Shown: positions 8,151 to 19,155 of the stretch, one piece after another
How positions within the stretch are numbered: position 1 is the stretch's first letter
Layout of the letters: every line of letters begins with the position of its first letter
Origin: Rickettsia endosymbiont of Culicoides impunctatus
GTDB lineage: Bacteria; Pseudomonadota; Alphaproteobacteria; Rickettsiales; Rickettsiaceae
Direction of reading: 5' to 3'
NCBI GenBank assembly: GCA_020410785.1
Contig: CP084573.1
Span: forward strand, 1,405,632-1,469,631
DNA: 64,000 bases
Notes under the pieces: model-generated
What the model was told of the DNA's origin: nothing
The model's database searches: none
What the model saw: the letters and a program-made list of their open reading frames with translations, nothing else
Translations under genes and position numbers: made by a program

Positions 8151-9848
8151 ATGATATTAATTAAACATTTTCCAGCTTTACAAGTATTGCTACCATTTTT
8201 TGGGGCGTTATTTTCAATACTAACTTTTCGTTATGTGCTTGTCACTCGAATTATAGCAGTTATTTCGATTGCACTAAGTTTATTTTTAAGTATTTATGGT
8301 TTATCGGTAATTAATAAAGATTCCGTGTCATATGATTTTGGTAATTGGCATGCTCCCATAGGTATTGAATATAAGCTAGACTACCTGAATCAACCTATAA
8401 TTACCTACATTAATGGTGTATTATTATTTTTTCTAATTTTCTGTAACAAATTGCTGGCAACTACCGTACTTAAATTTATTGATAAAAAAAGGCAATCGTT
8501 ATTTTATGCACTTTTATTATTTGCCCATAGCGGATATCTCGGTATATTGAGTACTAATGACCTTTTTAACCTTTATGTATTTATTGAAATATCTTCATTA
8601 AGTGCTTATGCCCTAATGGCACAGGGTAATAACCCCAAGGCTGTTATCGGTGCTTTCGATTATCTTATGCTCGGTACAGTCGGGGCAACTTTAATATTAA
8701 TAGCCATTGGATTTTTATTGAGTAGCACTGGCAGCCTTAATATGTCAGATATTTCAATGTTACTTCAGACAAATTATGACTGCAAAATAGTCAAGCTAGC
8801 TATTAGTTTTTTTCTAATTGGTGCTATATTAAAAACGGCTTTTTTCCCGATGCATTTTTGGATGATACGAAGCTATTCTTCGGTTGCTCCGGTCATTTTG
8901 ACATATCTTGCCAGTATCTCCAGTATAATGGGTCTTTATATAATATTGAGGTTCATTCATTTTACCATTGACTATAGTATAATCATTAATGATTTAGCAA
9001 TTTTTATCAAACCGATCGCTCTGGTAACTATTATTTTATGTACATATTTTGCTTGCCGAAGCAAAGAAAAAGTCAGAAATATTGTGATATATTCTTCGGC
9101 AGTACAAATTGGTTATATATTTTTGTTATTAGTTGTTCCTAGAGGTGAATTAATCCTAACTCCATTTTTGTTAGCTGATAGCCTTAATAAGATTGCTCTA
9201 TTTCTAATAATTGCTTATTTTGATACTCATAGCGTACCCAGTATAGTCAATTCAGGAGGATTTGGTGCTAGGAGCGATGGAGCGACGCCTATAAGTAATA
9301 GGCGAGCGACGAGTGACGACGTCACCAACTTCTCATCAATTGACTATACCAGTATGTTATGGCGTGTCTTGGTAGTATTTAGTCTAATTTGTAGCTGTGG
9401 TTTGCCAATAAGTAGTATGTTTTTCATTAAGCTTTCTATTTTTGAGTTGTTGATTGTTGAAAATCTGTGGCTCGAGTTGGTGATTGTTGTTATCAGTTCT
9501 GCTATGTCATTACTTTATCATTATAAGATTGCCAAAAAACTATGTTGGCATCACTCTAATTATACAGCTAACCCGACTAATATCATGCCAAATTCTCAGT
9601 TGTCATTGCGAGGAGCTACTTATAGTAGCGACGAAGCAATCCAGGAAAACAATAAAATTGGATTGCTTCGTCGGCTTACGCCTTCTCGCAATGACGCCAG
9701 TTTACTATGGTTAAATGCTAATCACTCTAATTATACACTATTACAGTCTAACACTAAGTATAAATATTATGGGCTAATTTTTGTTAGTGTAATACAACTT
9801 CTCCTACCAATATTCTTAAACCAATTACAACTATTAGGAGGGCGTTAA
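8151..9848 (+). CDS. mnhD: Mrp-type antiporter subunit D (MnhD) with two repeat insertions
   Basis: 565 residues. The proton-conducting core is recognisable: NDLFNLYVFIEISSLSAYAL, KTAFFPMHFWM, IVIYSSAVQIGYIFL and CGLPISSMFFIKL. This is the MrpD/NuoN antiporter family in the inner membrane. Two segments are foreign. Residues about 364-400 (SIVNSGGFGARSDG...) are translation of a family-B palindrome at 9242-9348. Residues about 473-529 come from a 171-bp insertion bounded by 17-bp direct repeats at 9550-9566 and 9721-9737. Both keep the frame open. They lie in loops between predicted helices, so function could survive. The stop overlaps the next ATG by 1 bp. Confidence 0.85.
   Translation: MILIKHFPALQVLLPFFGALFSILTFRYVLVTRIIAVISIALSLFLSIYGLSVINKDSVSYDFGNWHAPIGIEYKLDYLNQPIITYINGVLLFFLIFCNKLLATTVLKFIDKKRQSLFYALLLFAHSGYLGILSTNDLFNLYVFIEISSLSAYALMAQGNNPKAVIGAFDYLMLGTVGATLILIAIGFLLSSTGSLNMSDISMLLQTNYDCKIVKLAISFFLIGAILKTAFFPMHFWMIRSYSSVAPVILTYLASISSIMGLYIILRFIHFTIDYSIIINDLAIFIKPIALVTIILCTYFACRSKEKVRNIVIYSSAVQIGYIFLLLVVPRGELILTPFLLADSLNKIALFLIIAYFDTHSVPSIVNSGGFGARSDGATPISNRRATSDDVTNFSSIDYTSMLWRVLVVFSLICSCGLPISSMFFIKLSIFELLIVENLWLELVIVVISSAMSLLYHYKIAKKLCWHHSNYTANPTNIMPNSQLSLRGATYSSDEAIQENNKIGLLRRLTPSRNDASLLWLNANHSNYTLLQSNTKYKYYGLIFVSVIQLLLPIFLNQLQLLGGR
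9242..9348. repeat. Family-B palindromic element, copy 2, inside mnhD
   Basis: 107 bp, ends tatagtcaattcaggag and tctcatcaattgactata. It is translated as IVNSGGFGARSDGATPISNR... in the frame of the host gene. The left and right junctions share ccagta-like sequence, consistent with a short target duplication. Confidence 0.92.
9567..9737. repeat. 171-bp in-frame insertion with 17-bp direct repeats (family D carrying a family-A hairpin)
   Basis: The 17-bp sequence atcactctaattataca occurs at 9550-9566 and again at 9721-9737. The unit 9567-9737 is 171 bp, exactly 57 codons. It opens with gctaacccgactaatatcatg (family D), contains a complete family-A hairpin at 9602-9695, and closes with ttactatggttaaatgcta, which also closes the copy at 56862-56926. 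Confidence 0.9.
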
Positions 9849-11317
9849 TGTACCCTTCTGTCACCCCTAGTTTTTTGATTATATCAACTTTACTTTTAGC
9901 TATGTTAAATTTAGTTACACCTTTTATCAGTAATAGTGATAATAATACGCGTAACTCTTTATTAATTACCATTAGTAGCTTCTTTTTTGTCAATATTTTA
10001 ATTATTGATTGGTTATTTCTGAAGGGCGTAAGAGCCAATCTATCAATAACCATCTTTAGTAATTTTGCTATTGGATTGCATTTAGAAGCTCTCAGTCTCA
10101 TTTTCTTAACCTTACTGAGCTTCTTATGGATTTGTGCATTAATTTACACCACTAAATATTTGGCAATTAATAATATTGATAATTCTAGTCGTTTTCTATT
10201 CTTCATTAATCTAAGCGTATTATCTGGGGGGATGGTAGCATTATCTTCAAATCTCTTTACGATGTTTATTTTTTATGAAATATTAACATTATCAACTGCT
10301 CCATTAATTGGTCATAGTGGTGGAGATAAAGTTATGGCAGGAGTCTATAAATATTTAAAAATATTGATGATCTCAGGGATATTACTATTCTTGCCAGCTA
10401 TAATAATTATTTATGCTAAAGCAGGGCATGGTGACTTTACATCCCAAGGTTTTATCGAGCATTATTTTTCCAAAAATCAAACCATAATTTTGTTATTAAT
10501 GTTTATTTTTGGCACATCAAAGGCAGCCTTATATCCTTTGCACCAATGGTTACCAGCGGCAATGGTAGCACATTACCCTGTAAGTGCTTTGCTACATGCA
10601 GTGGTAGTTGTTAAAACTGGACTTTTTTGTATTTATAAAATTCTGATATATATTTTTGGTCTTAAATATTTACACTCTATTTTTGCCGAATTTAATTGGA
10701 TCATTTTCTTACCTATTATCACCATATTTTATAGTTCCTTTAAGGCATTAACTAGTGATAATATTAAGAAGATTCTAGCCTACTCTACGATTAACCAATT
10801 AGGGATAGCTTTACTTAGTAGCTTCATGTTTACCTCAAAATCTATAGGAGCAGCTATCCTACATTTATCTTCACATTCATTTACTAAAATCTGTTTATTT
10901 TATGGAATGGGAAGTATTTATAGCTTAAAGAAGACTAACCAGATATCTGACCTAATCAATGCTGGCAAAGAAATGCCAAAAACTAGCTTTATGGTATGTA
11001 TTGCCAGTTTATCGTTAATCGGCATTCCCCCCTTTGGTGGTTTTATTAGTAAGTTTTATATTATGCTTGCCGCTGCTGAACAAAATCAAATATTAGTTAT
11101 GGGAGTGCTAGCTTTAAGTACTTTATTCTCTGCACTTTATTTAGCAAAGCTTGTGATATCTCTTTATAAACCAACTATAGCTAATAGTTATAAAATGGTT
11201 TTAGAAAATAAACTGCCTACTACCATGATGGTTAGCCTAATTATATGTACATGTTGCGTCATATTATTCTATTTTATCCAGATTTTTATTAAGAAGTTTT
11301 TTATATTTATATGGTAG
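9848..11317 (+). CDS. Proton-translocating antiporter subunit (MnhD/NuoM-like)
   Basis: 489 residues with about fourteen hydrophobic helices. Core motifs include FIFYEILTLSTAPLIGH, GTSKAALYPLHQWLPAAMVAHYPVSALLHAV and SDNIKKILAYSTINQLG, matching the NuoL/M/N and MrpA/D superfamily, with lysines and histidines of the proton path in the second motif. It is a second D-like subunit in the same operon (1-bp overlap with mnhD, 7-bp overlap with the next gene). Whether it acts as MrpD, as the N-terminal part of MrpA, or in a membrane-bound hydrogen-carrier complex cannot be decided. Confidence 0.82.
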   Translation: MYPSVTPSFLIISTLLLAMLNLVTPFISNSDNNTRNSLLITISSFFFVNILIIDWLFLKGVRANLSITIFSNFAIGLHLEALSLIFLTLLSFLWICALIYTTKYLAINNIDNSSRFLFFINLSVLSGGMVALSSNLFTMFIFYEILTLSTAPLIGHSGGDKVMAGVYKYLKILMISGILLFLPAIIIIYAKAGHGDFTSQGFIEHYFSKNQTIILLLMFIFGTSKAALYPLHQWLPAAMVAHYPVSALLHAVVVVKTGLFCIYKILIYIFGLKYLHSIFAEFNWIIFLPIITIFYSSFKALTSDNIKKILAYSTINQLGIALLSSFMFTSKSIGAAILHLSSHSFTKICLFYGMGSIYSLKKTNQISDLINAGKEMPKTSFMVCIASLSLIGIPPFGGFISKFYIMLAAAEQNQILVMGVLALSTLFSALYLAKLVISLYKPTIANSYKMVLENKLPTTMMVSLIICTCCVILFYFIQIFIKKFFIFIW

Positions 11318-12984
11318 GTATGTTTTACTACTCAGCCTTGCTTATTCCTTTATTTATTCTATTTCTCTATTTTAAATTTAGAAAGACATTTTATATTACC
11401 TCAATAATCTATCCAATAGTTGCTGGTATATTATTAATTAATAGCCAAAATGAGGCGGTAATTAATCTGTATAATAATAGTTTTATTATTAATTTTAGTA
11501 ATGAAAATAAATTAATAGCACTTGCTTTTATGGCGATAACGTTGGTGACTAACCTATATGCCATTAGCCAAAACAGGAAATTTGAGGTATTGATAGGTAG
11601 TTTATACTCAGCAGCTTCCTTGATCTGTTTATTTGCTGGGGATTTTATCTTGATGTTTGTTGCTCTAGAAATGATGATGATATGTGCCACTTTGTTAATT
11701 TTTTACGGTAATTGTAAAAATAGTATTAGGGCGGCAAGACAGTATTTCCTTACGCATCTTATAAGTGGTAGTCTTATCTTAATAGGGATTAGTTATATAA
11801 TCACCAATAGTTCTAACATACAAATTATTTCTCTTAGCCAATTGATAGAGAACAGAGATGCTTCTTTTATCTTTTATGTTATAATACTTAGTGGTTGCTT
11901 AATTAATGTAGCGAGCATACCTTTTTCCGGATGGATTGTTAATTGTTATCCATTTGCCTCAACTTCAGGGATGATATATTTAACCAGCTTTACTAGTAAA
12001 ATATCGATCATTATACTTCTTAAATTATTTAGTGGTTTAGAAATACTTAAATTCTTTGGATTATTAATGATTATATATGGTGGGGTTTATGCTTGTATAG
12101 AAGATAACATCAAAAGATCAGTCTGTTATCTTACTGTTTCTCAGCTTGGATTCATGGTGATTGCCATTGGCACAAAATCTCAACAAGCAAATTTAGGAAT
12201 CATAGTTTTTCTTTTTGTCCATATATTGTATAAAGCTTTATTTGGTCTATATGTTGCTATATTAATAGATAAAGGTAATGTAGAAAATTGCTCTGAGATA
12301 AAAGGGCTTTACTCATGGAGAAGCCCTTTATTGCTTGGTAGTTTAATAGTTAGTGTATTATTCATTATAGCCTTACCTCCTCTTGCTAGTTTTGTTAGCA
12401 AAATTATTGTGACCAATGTTTTGGATCAGGATATTAATTATTATGCTATTTTCCTGTTAAAAATTATAACATGTGCAGCTTTATTTTCTACGGTTAAATA
12501 CAAATATCTAATTAATGACTTTTATCCTATAGTGAATATTTTGAGCAGAGTCAGCTTATTGGTCATGCTATCGTTTGTATTGGCAACTAATTTCTTTTTA
12601 GAGCAAGGCTTAAAATTAGTATGGTCATCTTATCCTGTTGAAACACTTGATACAAATTGGTTGGATATAGTAAAGCAAGTAGTAGTAATAATAATAGGTA
12701 TATTGCTTAGTGTGGTTTTTAGTAAAAAAATTTCTAGACGTTCAACTGCTAACATAAATTTAGATTTATTTCAGTTTGTTGAAAATAATTTTCGTCGTAT
12801 TTATTACAAATATCACTTAGTGGGACACGATTTTAATGATAGACTAGGGGCGGAATACCCTATTTTGAAAAAAGTAGAAAAAAATGCTTTACGTAAGATA
12901 AAATCTTTGCATAATCAATCAACAAGTCTATTAGTAGTAATTATATTGTTAATTACTTTTACCCTATTGCTAATTAGCAAATAA
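11311..12984 (+). CDS. Proton-translocating antiporter subunit, divergent third paralog
   Basis: 557 residues. It has the same helix layout as its two upstream neighbours but with weaker motifs: LMFVALEMMMICATLLIFYGN, VASIPFSGWIVNCYPFAST (in place of the HxWLPxAM motif), EDNIKRSVCYLTVSQLGFM and SPLLLGSLIVSVLFIIALPPLASF. The C-terminal 80 residues (NLDLFQFVENNFRRIYY... then one more helix) resemble extensions of NuoL/MrpA-type subunits. The replacement of the lysine/histidine motif suggests altered ion conduction. It is the last gene of the antiporter operon. Confidence 0.75.
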   Translation: MVGMFYYSALLIPLFILFLYFKFRKTFYITSIIYPIVAGILLINSQNEAVINLYNNSFIINFSNENKLIALAFMAITLVTNLYAISQNRKFEVLIGSLYSAASLICLFAGDFILMFVALEMMMICATLLIFYGNCKNSIRAARQYFLTHLISGSLILIGISYIITNSSNIQIISLSQLIENRDASFIFYVIILSGCLINVASIPFSGWIVNCYPFASTSGMIYLTSFTSKISIIILLKLFSGLEILKFFGLLMIIYGGVYACIEDNIKRSVCYLTVSQLGFMVIAIGTKSQQANLGIIVFLFVHILYKALFGLYVAILIDKGNVENCSEIKGLYSWRSPLLLGSLIVSVLFIIALPPLASFVSKIIVTNVLDQDINYYAIFLLKIITCAALFSTVKYKYLINDFYPIVNILSRVSLLVMLSFVLATNFFLEQGLKLVWSSYPVETLDTNWLDIVKQVVVIIIGILLSVVFSKKISRRSTANINLDLFQFVENNFRRIYYKYHLVGHDFNDRLGAEYPILKKVEKNALRKIKSLHNQSTSLLVVIILLITFTLLLISK

Positions 12985-13191
12985 TTCTTGCTATTTTGCA
13001 ACAATTTCCTGGGGATACATCAGCTCGCAATGACACTGATTGTTTTTGCCTACGACTTTTAAACTGTTCTGTTGCAGAATCCTACGAATTGGATTTGCAA
13101 ATGTTGGATTATTCTAGTATATTTTCAATGATTTTTTATTCACTTTTAAATAGGCGAATATTTTCTAAATTGTTTTTCTAGAGATAATTTT

Positions 13192-13368
13192 GTGGTATAT
13201 ATATTAATTGCTTTAAGCTTGACTACATTAGTCTTAGTGCTAGGTGTTGTCTCTATGGCTATTGGCGGGAAAATTGACAAAAAATTTAGTTCCAAATTAA
13301 TGTCGTTACGGGTTATATTTCAAGCAATTGCTGTATGTGTTCTTGCTTTTCTCTATCTTTCAAAATAG
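13192..13368 (+). CDS. Small HIG1-like twin-helix membrane protein
   Basis: 58 residues from GTG 13192 (an inferred start; no ATG is available upstream in frame). The protein is two hydrophobic helices joined by SMAIGGKIDKKFSSKLMSLR. The sequence GG.....KxSNKLMxxR between two helices is the pattern of bacterial HIG1-domain proteins, which are associated with cytochrome oxidase supercomplexes in mitochondria and alphaproteobacteria. It lies just ahead of parE. Upstream, 12985-13191 contains a decayed repeat (agctcgcaatgac) and no convincing gene. Confidence 0.6.
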   Translation: MVYILIALSLTTLVLVLGVVSMAIGGKIDKKFSSKLMSLRVIFQAIAVCVLAFLYLSK

Positions 13369-13395
13369 TATATCCATCAAAAACTTGTAAGTTAA

Positions 13396-15390
<1,995 letters not shown>

Positions 15391-15397
15391 GAGTACT

Positions 15398-16786
15398 ATG
15401 TTCATACGCTTTATAATGTTATTATCAAGTTTTATCTTTTGTGCCAATATCACATTTGCTGAAGAACCAAAGAAAAAGAACGAATTATCAGATACAGCTT
15501 ATCTCAAACAATTTCAAGAGGTCTTTGAGCGTATTAATAAAGACTATGTTCAAGAACCGGAAAAACAAAAAATGACTGATGCGGCTATCGAAGGCATGTT
15601 AACTTCGCTAGATCCCCATTCTAGCTATTTTACTGATGAGTATCTAAAAGATTTTCTTAATGAGACTAAAGGAGAGTTTGGCGGTATTGGTGTTCAAGTG
15701 CAGTATGATAATGGTGCCATCAAAGTCATTTCCCCTATTGATGATCTAGCAGCTTATAAGGCAGGTATAAAAGCCGGAGACTATATAGTCGGAGTTAATG
15801 ATGAGTCTGTATCAACTTTGGGTTTTCATAAATCCGTCAAAGAGATGCGTGGAGAACCAGGAACAAAAGTGAAATTACTGGTAATTACAGAAGGTGAATC
15901 TAAGCCAAAAGAAATTGAACTTATCCGCGAAATAGTTACCATTACCCCAGTAAAAGCTCATTTAGAAAGAAATAATATAGCTTATATAAGAATAGGAACT
16001 TTTAATGAACATACCATTGAAGAATTAAAAAAATCTATGAAAACTTTAAAAGATGGTAGTAAAAATAACATAGAGGGTATTATTCTAGATTTACGTAATA
16101 ATCCTGGTGGTTTGTTAGAGCAGGCTGTTGCTGTTAGCGAATATTTTATTGATTCTGGAGTAATTGTTACTACCAAGGGAAGAACCAAAAATAGTAACTC
16201 AGTATTTAATAGCAATAAATCTGCAGAAAAAGCTCCATTAGTTCCGATGATTGTTCTTATTAATGTTGGCTCTGCCTCAGCTGCAGAAATTGTAGCTGGT
16301 AGCTTGCAAGATCATAAAAGAGCGATAATACTTGGCACAAAATCTTTCGGTAAAGGATCTGTACAAAGCTTTTCGGTAATCAGTCCTAGAGCGGCTGTAA
16401 AGCTTACTACGGCTAAATATTATACCCCTAATGATCGTTCAATTCAGGCAGAGGGTATCGAACCTGACATATTTGTTGAGATGGTAAAAGTTGAATATCC
16501 CGAAACAAAAATGATAGATGGAAGATTCTCTGAAGCTTCTTTAAAAAATTACTTAAAAAACGATAACAAAAAAAATGATGATAAAAAAGTAGACTCTACA
16601 AATAAAGATAAAGAGCCTATTAAGAAAGCAGATGATACTACAAAAGATAAAGATAAAACAAAAACGACTGAATCGAAAAATACTCTAGACCAACTATCTG
16701 ATCTTTATAAAAAAGATTATCAATTTGCTAGAGCTTATGATTTGATTATGGGACTAATTTTAACTAATAAAGCAAAAGGGCATTGA
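15398..16786 (+). CDS. ctpA: S41 family C-terminal processing peptidase
   Basis: 462 residues. Signal peptide (to about residue 21, NITFA), then the CTP N-terminal helical part, PDZ domain (GGIGVQVQYDNGAIKVISPI...AYKAGIKAGDYIVGV), and the S41 protease core with GSASAAEIVAGSLQDHKRAI (catalytic Ser) and GTKSFGKGSVQ (catalytic Lys). A low-complexity Lys/Asp linker at residues about 388-425 precedes a short helical end. Tail-specific proteases of this type act in the periplasm on envelope proteins and on peptidoglycan hydrolase control. The next gene begins just after its stop. Confidence 0.93.
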   Translation: MFIRFIMLLSSFIFCANITFAEEPKKKNELSDTAYLKQFQEVFERINKDYVQEPEKQKMTDAAIEGMLTSLDPHSSYFTDEYLKDFLNETKGEFGGIGVQVQYDNGAIKVISPIDDLAAYKAGIKAGDYIVGVNDESVSTLGFHKSVKEMRGEPGTKVKLLVITEGESKPKEIELIREIVTITPVKAHLERNNIAYIRIGTFNEHTIEELKKSMKTLKDGSKNNIEGIILDLRNNPGGLLEQAVAVSEYFIDSGVIVTTKGRTKNSNSVFNSNKSAEKAPLVPMIVLINVGSASAAEIVAGSLQDHKRAIILGTKSFGKGSVQSFSVISPRAAVKLTTAKYYTPNDRSIQAEGIEPDIFVEMVKVEYPETKMIDGRFSEASLKNYLKNDNKKNDDKKVDSTNKDKEPIKKADDTTKDKDKTKTTESKNTLDQLSDLYKKDYQFARAYDLIMGLILTNKAKGH

Positions 16787-16791
16787 ATTCT

Positions 16792-17328
16792 ATGAAATAT
16801 AAAAAAATACATCACTTAATCTTTTTAATTCTTTTATTAATTGGTTCAAGAACTATGGCTGACGAAATGAGAATTGGAGTATTGAGACATGATTTAGGGT
16901 ATAAATTTGGACTAAAGGGTAAATTAAGACAACGTTATGAGAAGGGTTCTGACATTAATTTAGAATATCTTTTTAGTGACGAATACAAATTTTTATTTGG
17001 TTATCCTCATATAGGGACAAATATTAACAATTAGAAATATACTAGCAATATCTATACTGGGATTACTTGGCATTTTGATATCATGAAATATGTATTTTTA
17101 GAGGCAACTTTTGGATTTGGAATTCATAATGGTGAAGTAGAAAAATTACAGCAAAGAAGACGAGCCTTGGGAACAAGATTCTTATTTAGAGAAAGTCTTA
17201 GTTTAGGTGTAATGATTCAAGAGAAGCACAGTGTCGCCGTAATTATTGACCACTTATCTAATGCTGGTCATGGGAAATTTAACCCTGGTTTAACTAATTT
17301 AGGTATGCGGTATGGTTATAAATTTTAA
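16792..17328 (+). pseudogene. pagL: PagL-like lipid A 3-O-deacylase (acyloxyacyl hydrolase), nonsense-interrupted
   Basis: The frame runs from ATG 16792 to TAA 17328 with a single in-frame TAG at 17032-17034; the sequence after it stays in the same frame without a shift. The N-terminal part has a signal peptide (LILLLIGSRTMA) and RIGVLRHDLGYKFG. The C-terminal part has FGFGIHNGEVEKL and the catalytic-type end HLSNAGHGKFNPG (His and Ser of PagL enzymes). PagL is an outer-membrane beta-barrel that removes the 3-O-linked acyl chain of lipid A. Unless the TAG is read through or is a sequencing error, the active-site half is lost. Confidence 0.75.
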
Positions 17329-17339
17329 TAGACTTACCT

Positions 17340-17501
17340 AGGTTCTGTGAACAAAATTTTAATTGTTTAGATTTCGACTCTTTTTAGCTGCAAATTATAA
17401 GATTTTTTTGAAATAGAACTAACTATTCCGGCAAAAATCTTATTAATTTTCGCTTAAAAATACTCAAAATCTAAACAATTTAAATTTTGTTCACAGAGCC
17501 T
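17340..17501. repeat. Family-C MITE-like element, copy 1
   Basis: 162 bp with terminal inverted repeats GGTTCTGTGAACAAAATTT and AAATTTTGTTCACAGAGCC, flanked on each side by TA. It has no coding capacity. A second full copy lies at 32124-32284. TA flanks and no genes are the marks of a MITE moved by an IS630/Tc1-mariner type transposase; the mobilising enzyme is an inference. Confidence 0.88.
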
Positions 17502-17589
17502 AGCATCCCTTGCTTTTACTCTAAATCTCTAGAAACCTATTTCAAGATACAATCATACAAATTGACTATCCCAGATTTTACAATACAAT

Positions 17590-17853
17590 TCAATTATTTT
17601 CTTTCTTTGTATCTTGAGTATTATTGATAGTTGTTGATTGCTGTTGCTTCATCAATTTATTCTTTTCTTCTATTGAATTAAGGAAAAAATAAGTAAATAT
17701 TAGAAATCCAATTAGCATAGGAAGAAAAACAAATATAATGGCATTGCGTTTTCTAACATATTCTTCACGATATAAACGATCCTCTTGCTCTTCATATGTT
17801 TCCCCCAATTCATTACGCCATACATCTTCTTGTTCTGAATTATTTTCTAGCAT
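17590..17853 (-). CDS. Small membrane protein of unknown function
   Basis: 87 residues. I do not recognise the family. The order is an acidic N-terminal stretch (NNSEQEDVWRNELGETYEEQ), a basic junction (REEYVRKRN), one hydrophobic helix at about residues 38-60 (IIFVFLPMLIGFLIFTYFFL), and a polar lysine/glutamine-rich tail. The predicted topology is a single-span inner-membrane protein. It is alone between the family-C repeat and transposon A. The clean hydrophobic profile and acidic-basic polarity make it more likely real than chance. Confidence 0.5.
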   Translation of the reverse strand: MLENNSEQEDVWRNELGETYEEQEDRLYREEYVRKRNAIIFVFLPMLIGFLIFTYFFLNSIEEKNKLMKQQQSTTINNTQDTKKENN

Positions 17854-18389
17854 TTTATACCTTCTATTAAATATTATTTACAATGGTTTAGATTATGTTA
17901 AAGCTTCTAAAGTAACCTAATTCTAGCTATTTTGCTACTAATAAATAGTTCAATTAGAAACCTTCATAGAGCATAGTAATTAAACTACAAAAATTATATA
18001 TTAATTTAAATTGAATTTATTGTAAAGATTATATGGTTTCTAATTAAGTATAAAACCTTGCTATATCAATAATTTAGCCAATTTATGATATTATAATGGT
18101 AAAAAAAATATATTGCTAAAATGCTACAAAGCTAATTTTTTTAGATATATACTCAATTAAAATTAACCTGAAGAGTTGGTGAAGTGATCAGGAATAATGG
18201 TGTAGAAATTGTCATTAATTAACCTCCGTAATCTTCCATAATAATTTGGTAATATTTTCAAAAAAACAGTCTATTTTTTCTGTAATTTTCTCAAAATCCC
18301 AATAAATATTAGTCATATCTGTTTGTTTCTCATCTCCACCTCCAATCAAACATTATGGGATCGTTGAAAGATAAAAAATTGTTCTAATT
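17854..18389. other. Gene-poor AT-rich stretch left of transposon A
   Basis: No standard-length gene. On the minus strand 18316-18215 encodes a 33-residue peptide (MTNIYWDFEKI...WKITEVN) whose upstream frame stays open for a few codons beyond, so it may be the tail of a gene cut by the transposon. Nothing else is recognisable. Confidence 0.35.
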
Positions 18390-18432
18390 GGCCTTCTAGC
18401 CACAAACCCTCCAAATTTCCGACAAAGTGTTT
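18390..18432. repeat. Terminal inverted repeat, resolvase end of copy A
   Basis: Starts GGCCTTCTAGCCACAAACC and ends GACAAAGTGTTT. The last codons of the recombinase gene lie inside it. The matching end of copy B (29529-29571) differs by one base. Confidence 0.9.
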
Positions 18433-19061
18433 GTTAAGTGGTTTGTAATTTTTTTCTTTAAGTTTCTCTTGTTAATATAAGTATTAAGTGCAATGTGGTT
18501 GGTATATTCAAGCACACTAGAAATTTTACGGACTGAAAGACCATAGTCCAATAATTCTTTGATTTTTTCCGCATGTTTATCAAATTTACTTTTTTGAATT
18601 GTTCCTTTTGGTTTTCCTAAAATTTGTCCTTGTCTTTTCTTGGAAGCCAATGCTTCTTTTGTTCTCAAGCTGATTAAGTCTCGTTCTAACTCAGAAAACA
18701 ATGAGAAAAGCGTCAATGTAACCTTTGAATTTATGTCTTGTTGGCTGATATCTAAGTTTTGTTTCAAAACGATAACGCGAATATTACGCTTCGCTAAAGA
18801 GTTTACTATGGTAATAACCTCTGTAGTGCTTCTTCCGAGTCGGCTGAGTTCGGTAACAAGCAATATATCACCGTCATTTAACATACTCAGCAGTTCATCA
18901 ATACGCCTTTGTTTACTACTCTTTCTTGATGAAATGGTGATTTCGACAAATTCGTCGATAGACAGAGATTTCTTTCTGGCAAATTCAAGCAATTCTAGTT
19001 TTTGATGATTTAAATCTTGCTTGTCTGTAGATGCTCGCAAATAAGCAACAATTTTACCCAT
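18396..19061 (-). CDS. tnpR: Serine recombinase (resolvase/invertase family), copy A
   Basis: 221 residues. The resolvase catalytic domain begins KIVAYLRASTDKQDLNHQ, with Ser in RASTDKQ as the nucleophile, followed by VTELSRLGRSTTEV (arginines of the active site) and LFSELERDLIS. The C-terminal helix-turn-helix region includes LLDYGLSVRKISSVLEY. This enzyme resolves cointegrates at a res site during replicative transposition. The last eleven residues (TLSEIWRVCG) are encoded by the terminal inverted repeat itself. Copy B encodes an identical protein. Confidence 0.93.
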   Translation of the reverse strand: MGKIVAYLRASTDKQDLNHQKLELLEFARKKSLSIDEFVEITISSRKSSKQRRIDELLSMLNDGDILLVTELSRLGRSTTEVITIVNSLAKRNIRVIVLKQNLDISQQDINSKVTLTLFSLFSELERDLISLRTKEALASKKRQGQILGKPKGTIQKSKFDKHAEKIKELLDYGLSVRKISSVLEYTNHIALNTYINKRNLKKKITNHLTNTLSEIWRVCG

Positions 19062-19155
19062 TAAAACGCCTTGTTAAGTTATAACCAAATTACAGTAAAA
19101 AATAATACATCTTGTATATAGTTTTTAATGTGTATTATATATTCATTTCGCACGT
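19062..19155. promoter_or_regulatory. Candidate res site and divergent promoters, copy A
   Basis: The 94-bp gap between the divergent recombinase and transposase genes contains the dyad ATAATACA...TGTATTAT, its arms separated by about 21 bp (roughly 19101-19138). Position and size fit the recombination site and operator of Tn3-type elements. The same sequence recurs inverted at 28806-28899 in copy B. The assignment is by position and symmetry only. Confidence 0.55.

Noticed and set aside
9484..9714. Open frame overlapping the mnhD insertion (peptide CHCEELLIVATKQSRK)
   Set aside because: It is an alternative-frame reading of the family-A repeat within mnhD; such frames are common across these repeats.
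12996..13181. 61-codon plus-strand frame after the antiporter operon
   Set aside because: It begins in a decayed dispersed repeat (agctcgcaatgac), has no domain features, and is better explained as spacer ahead of the HIG1-like gene.
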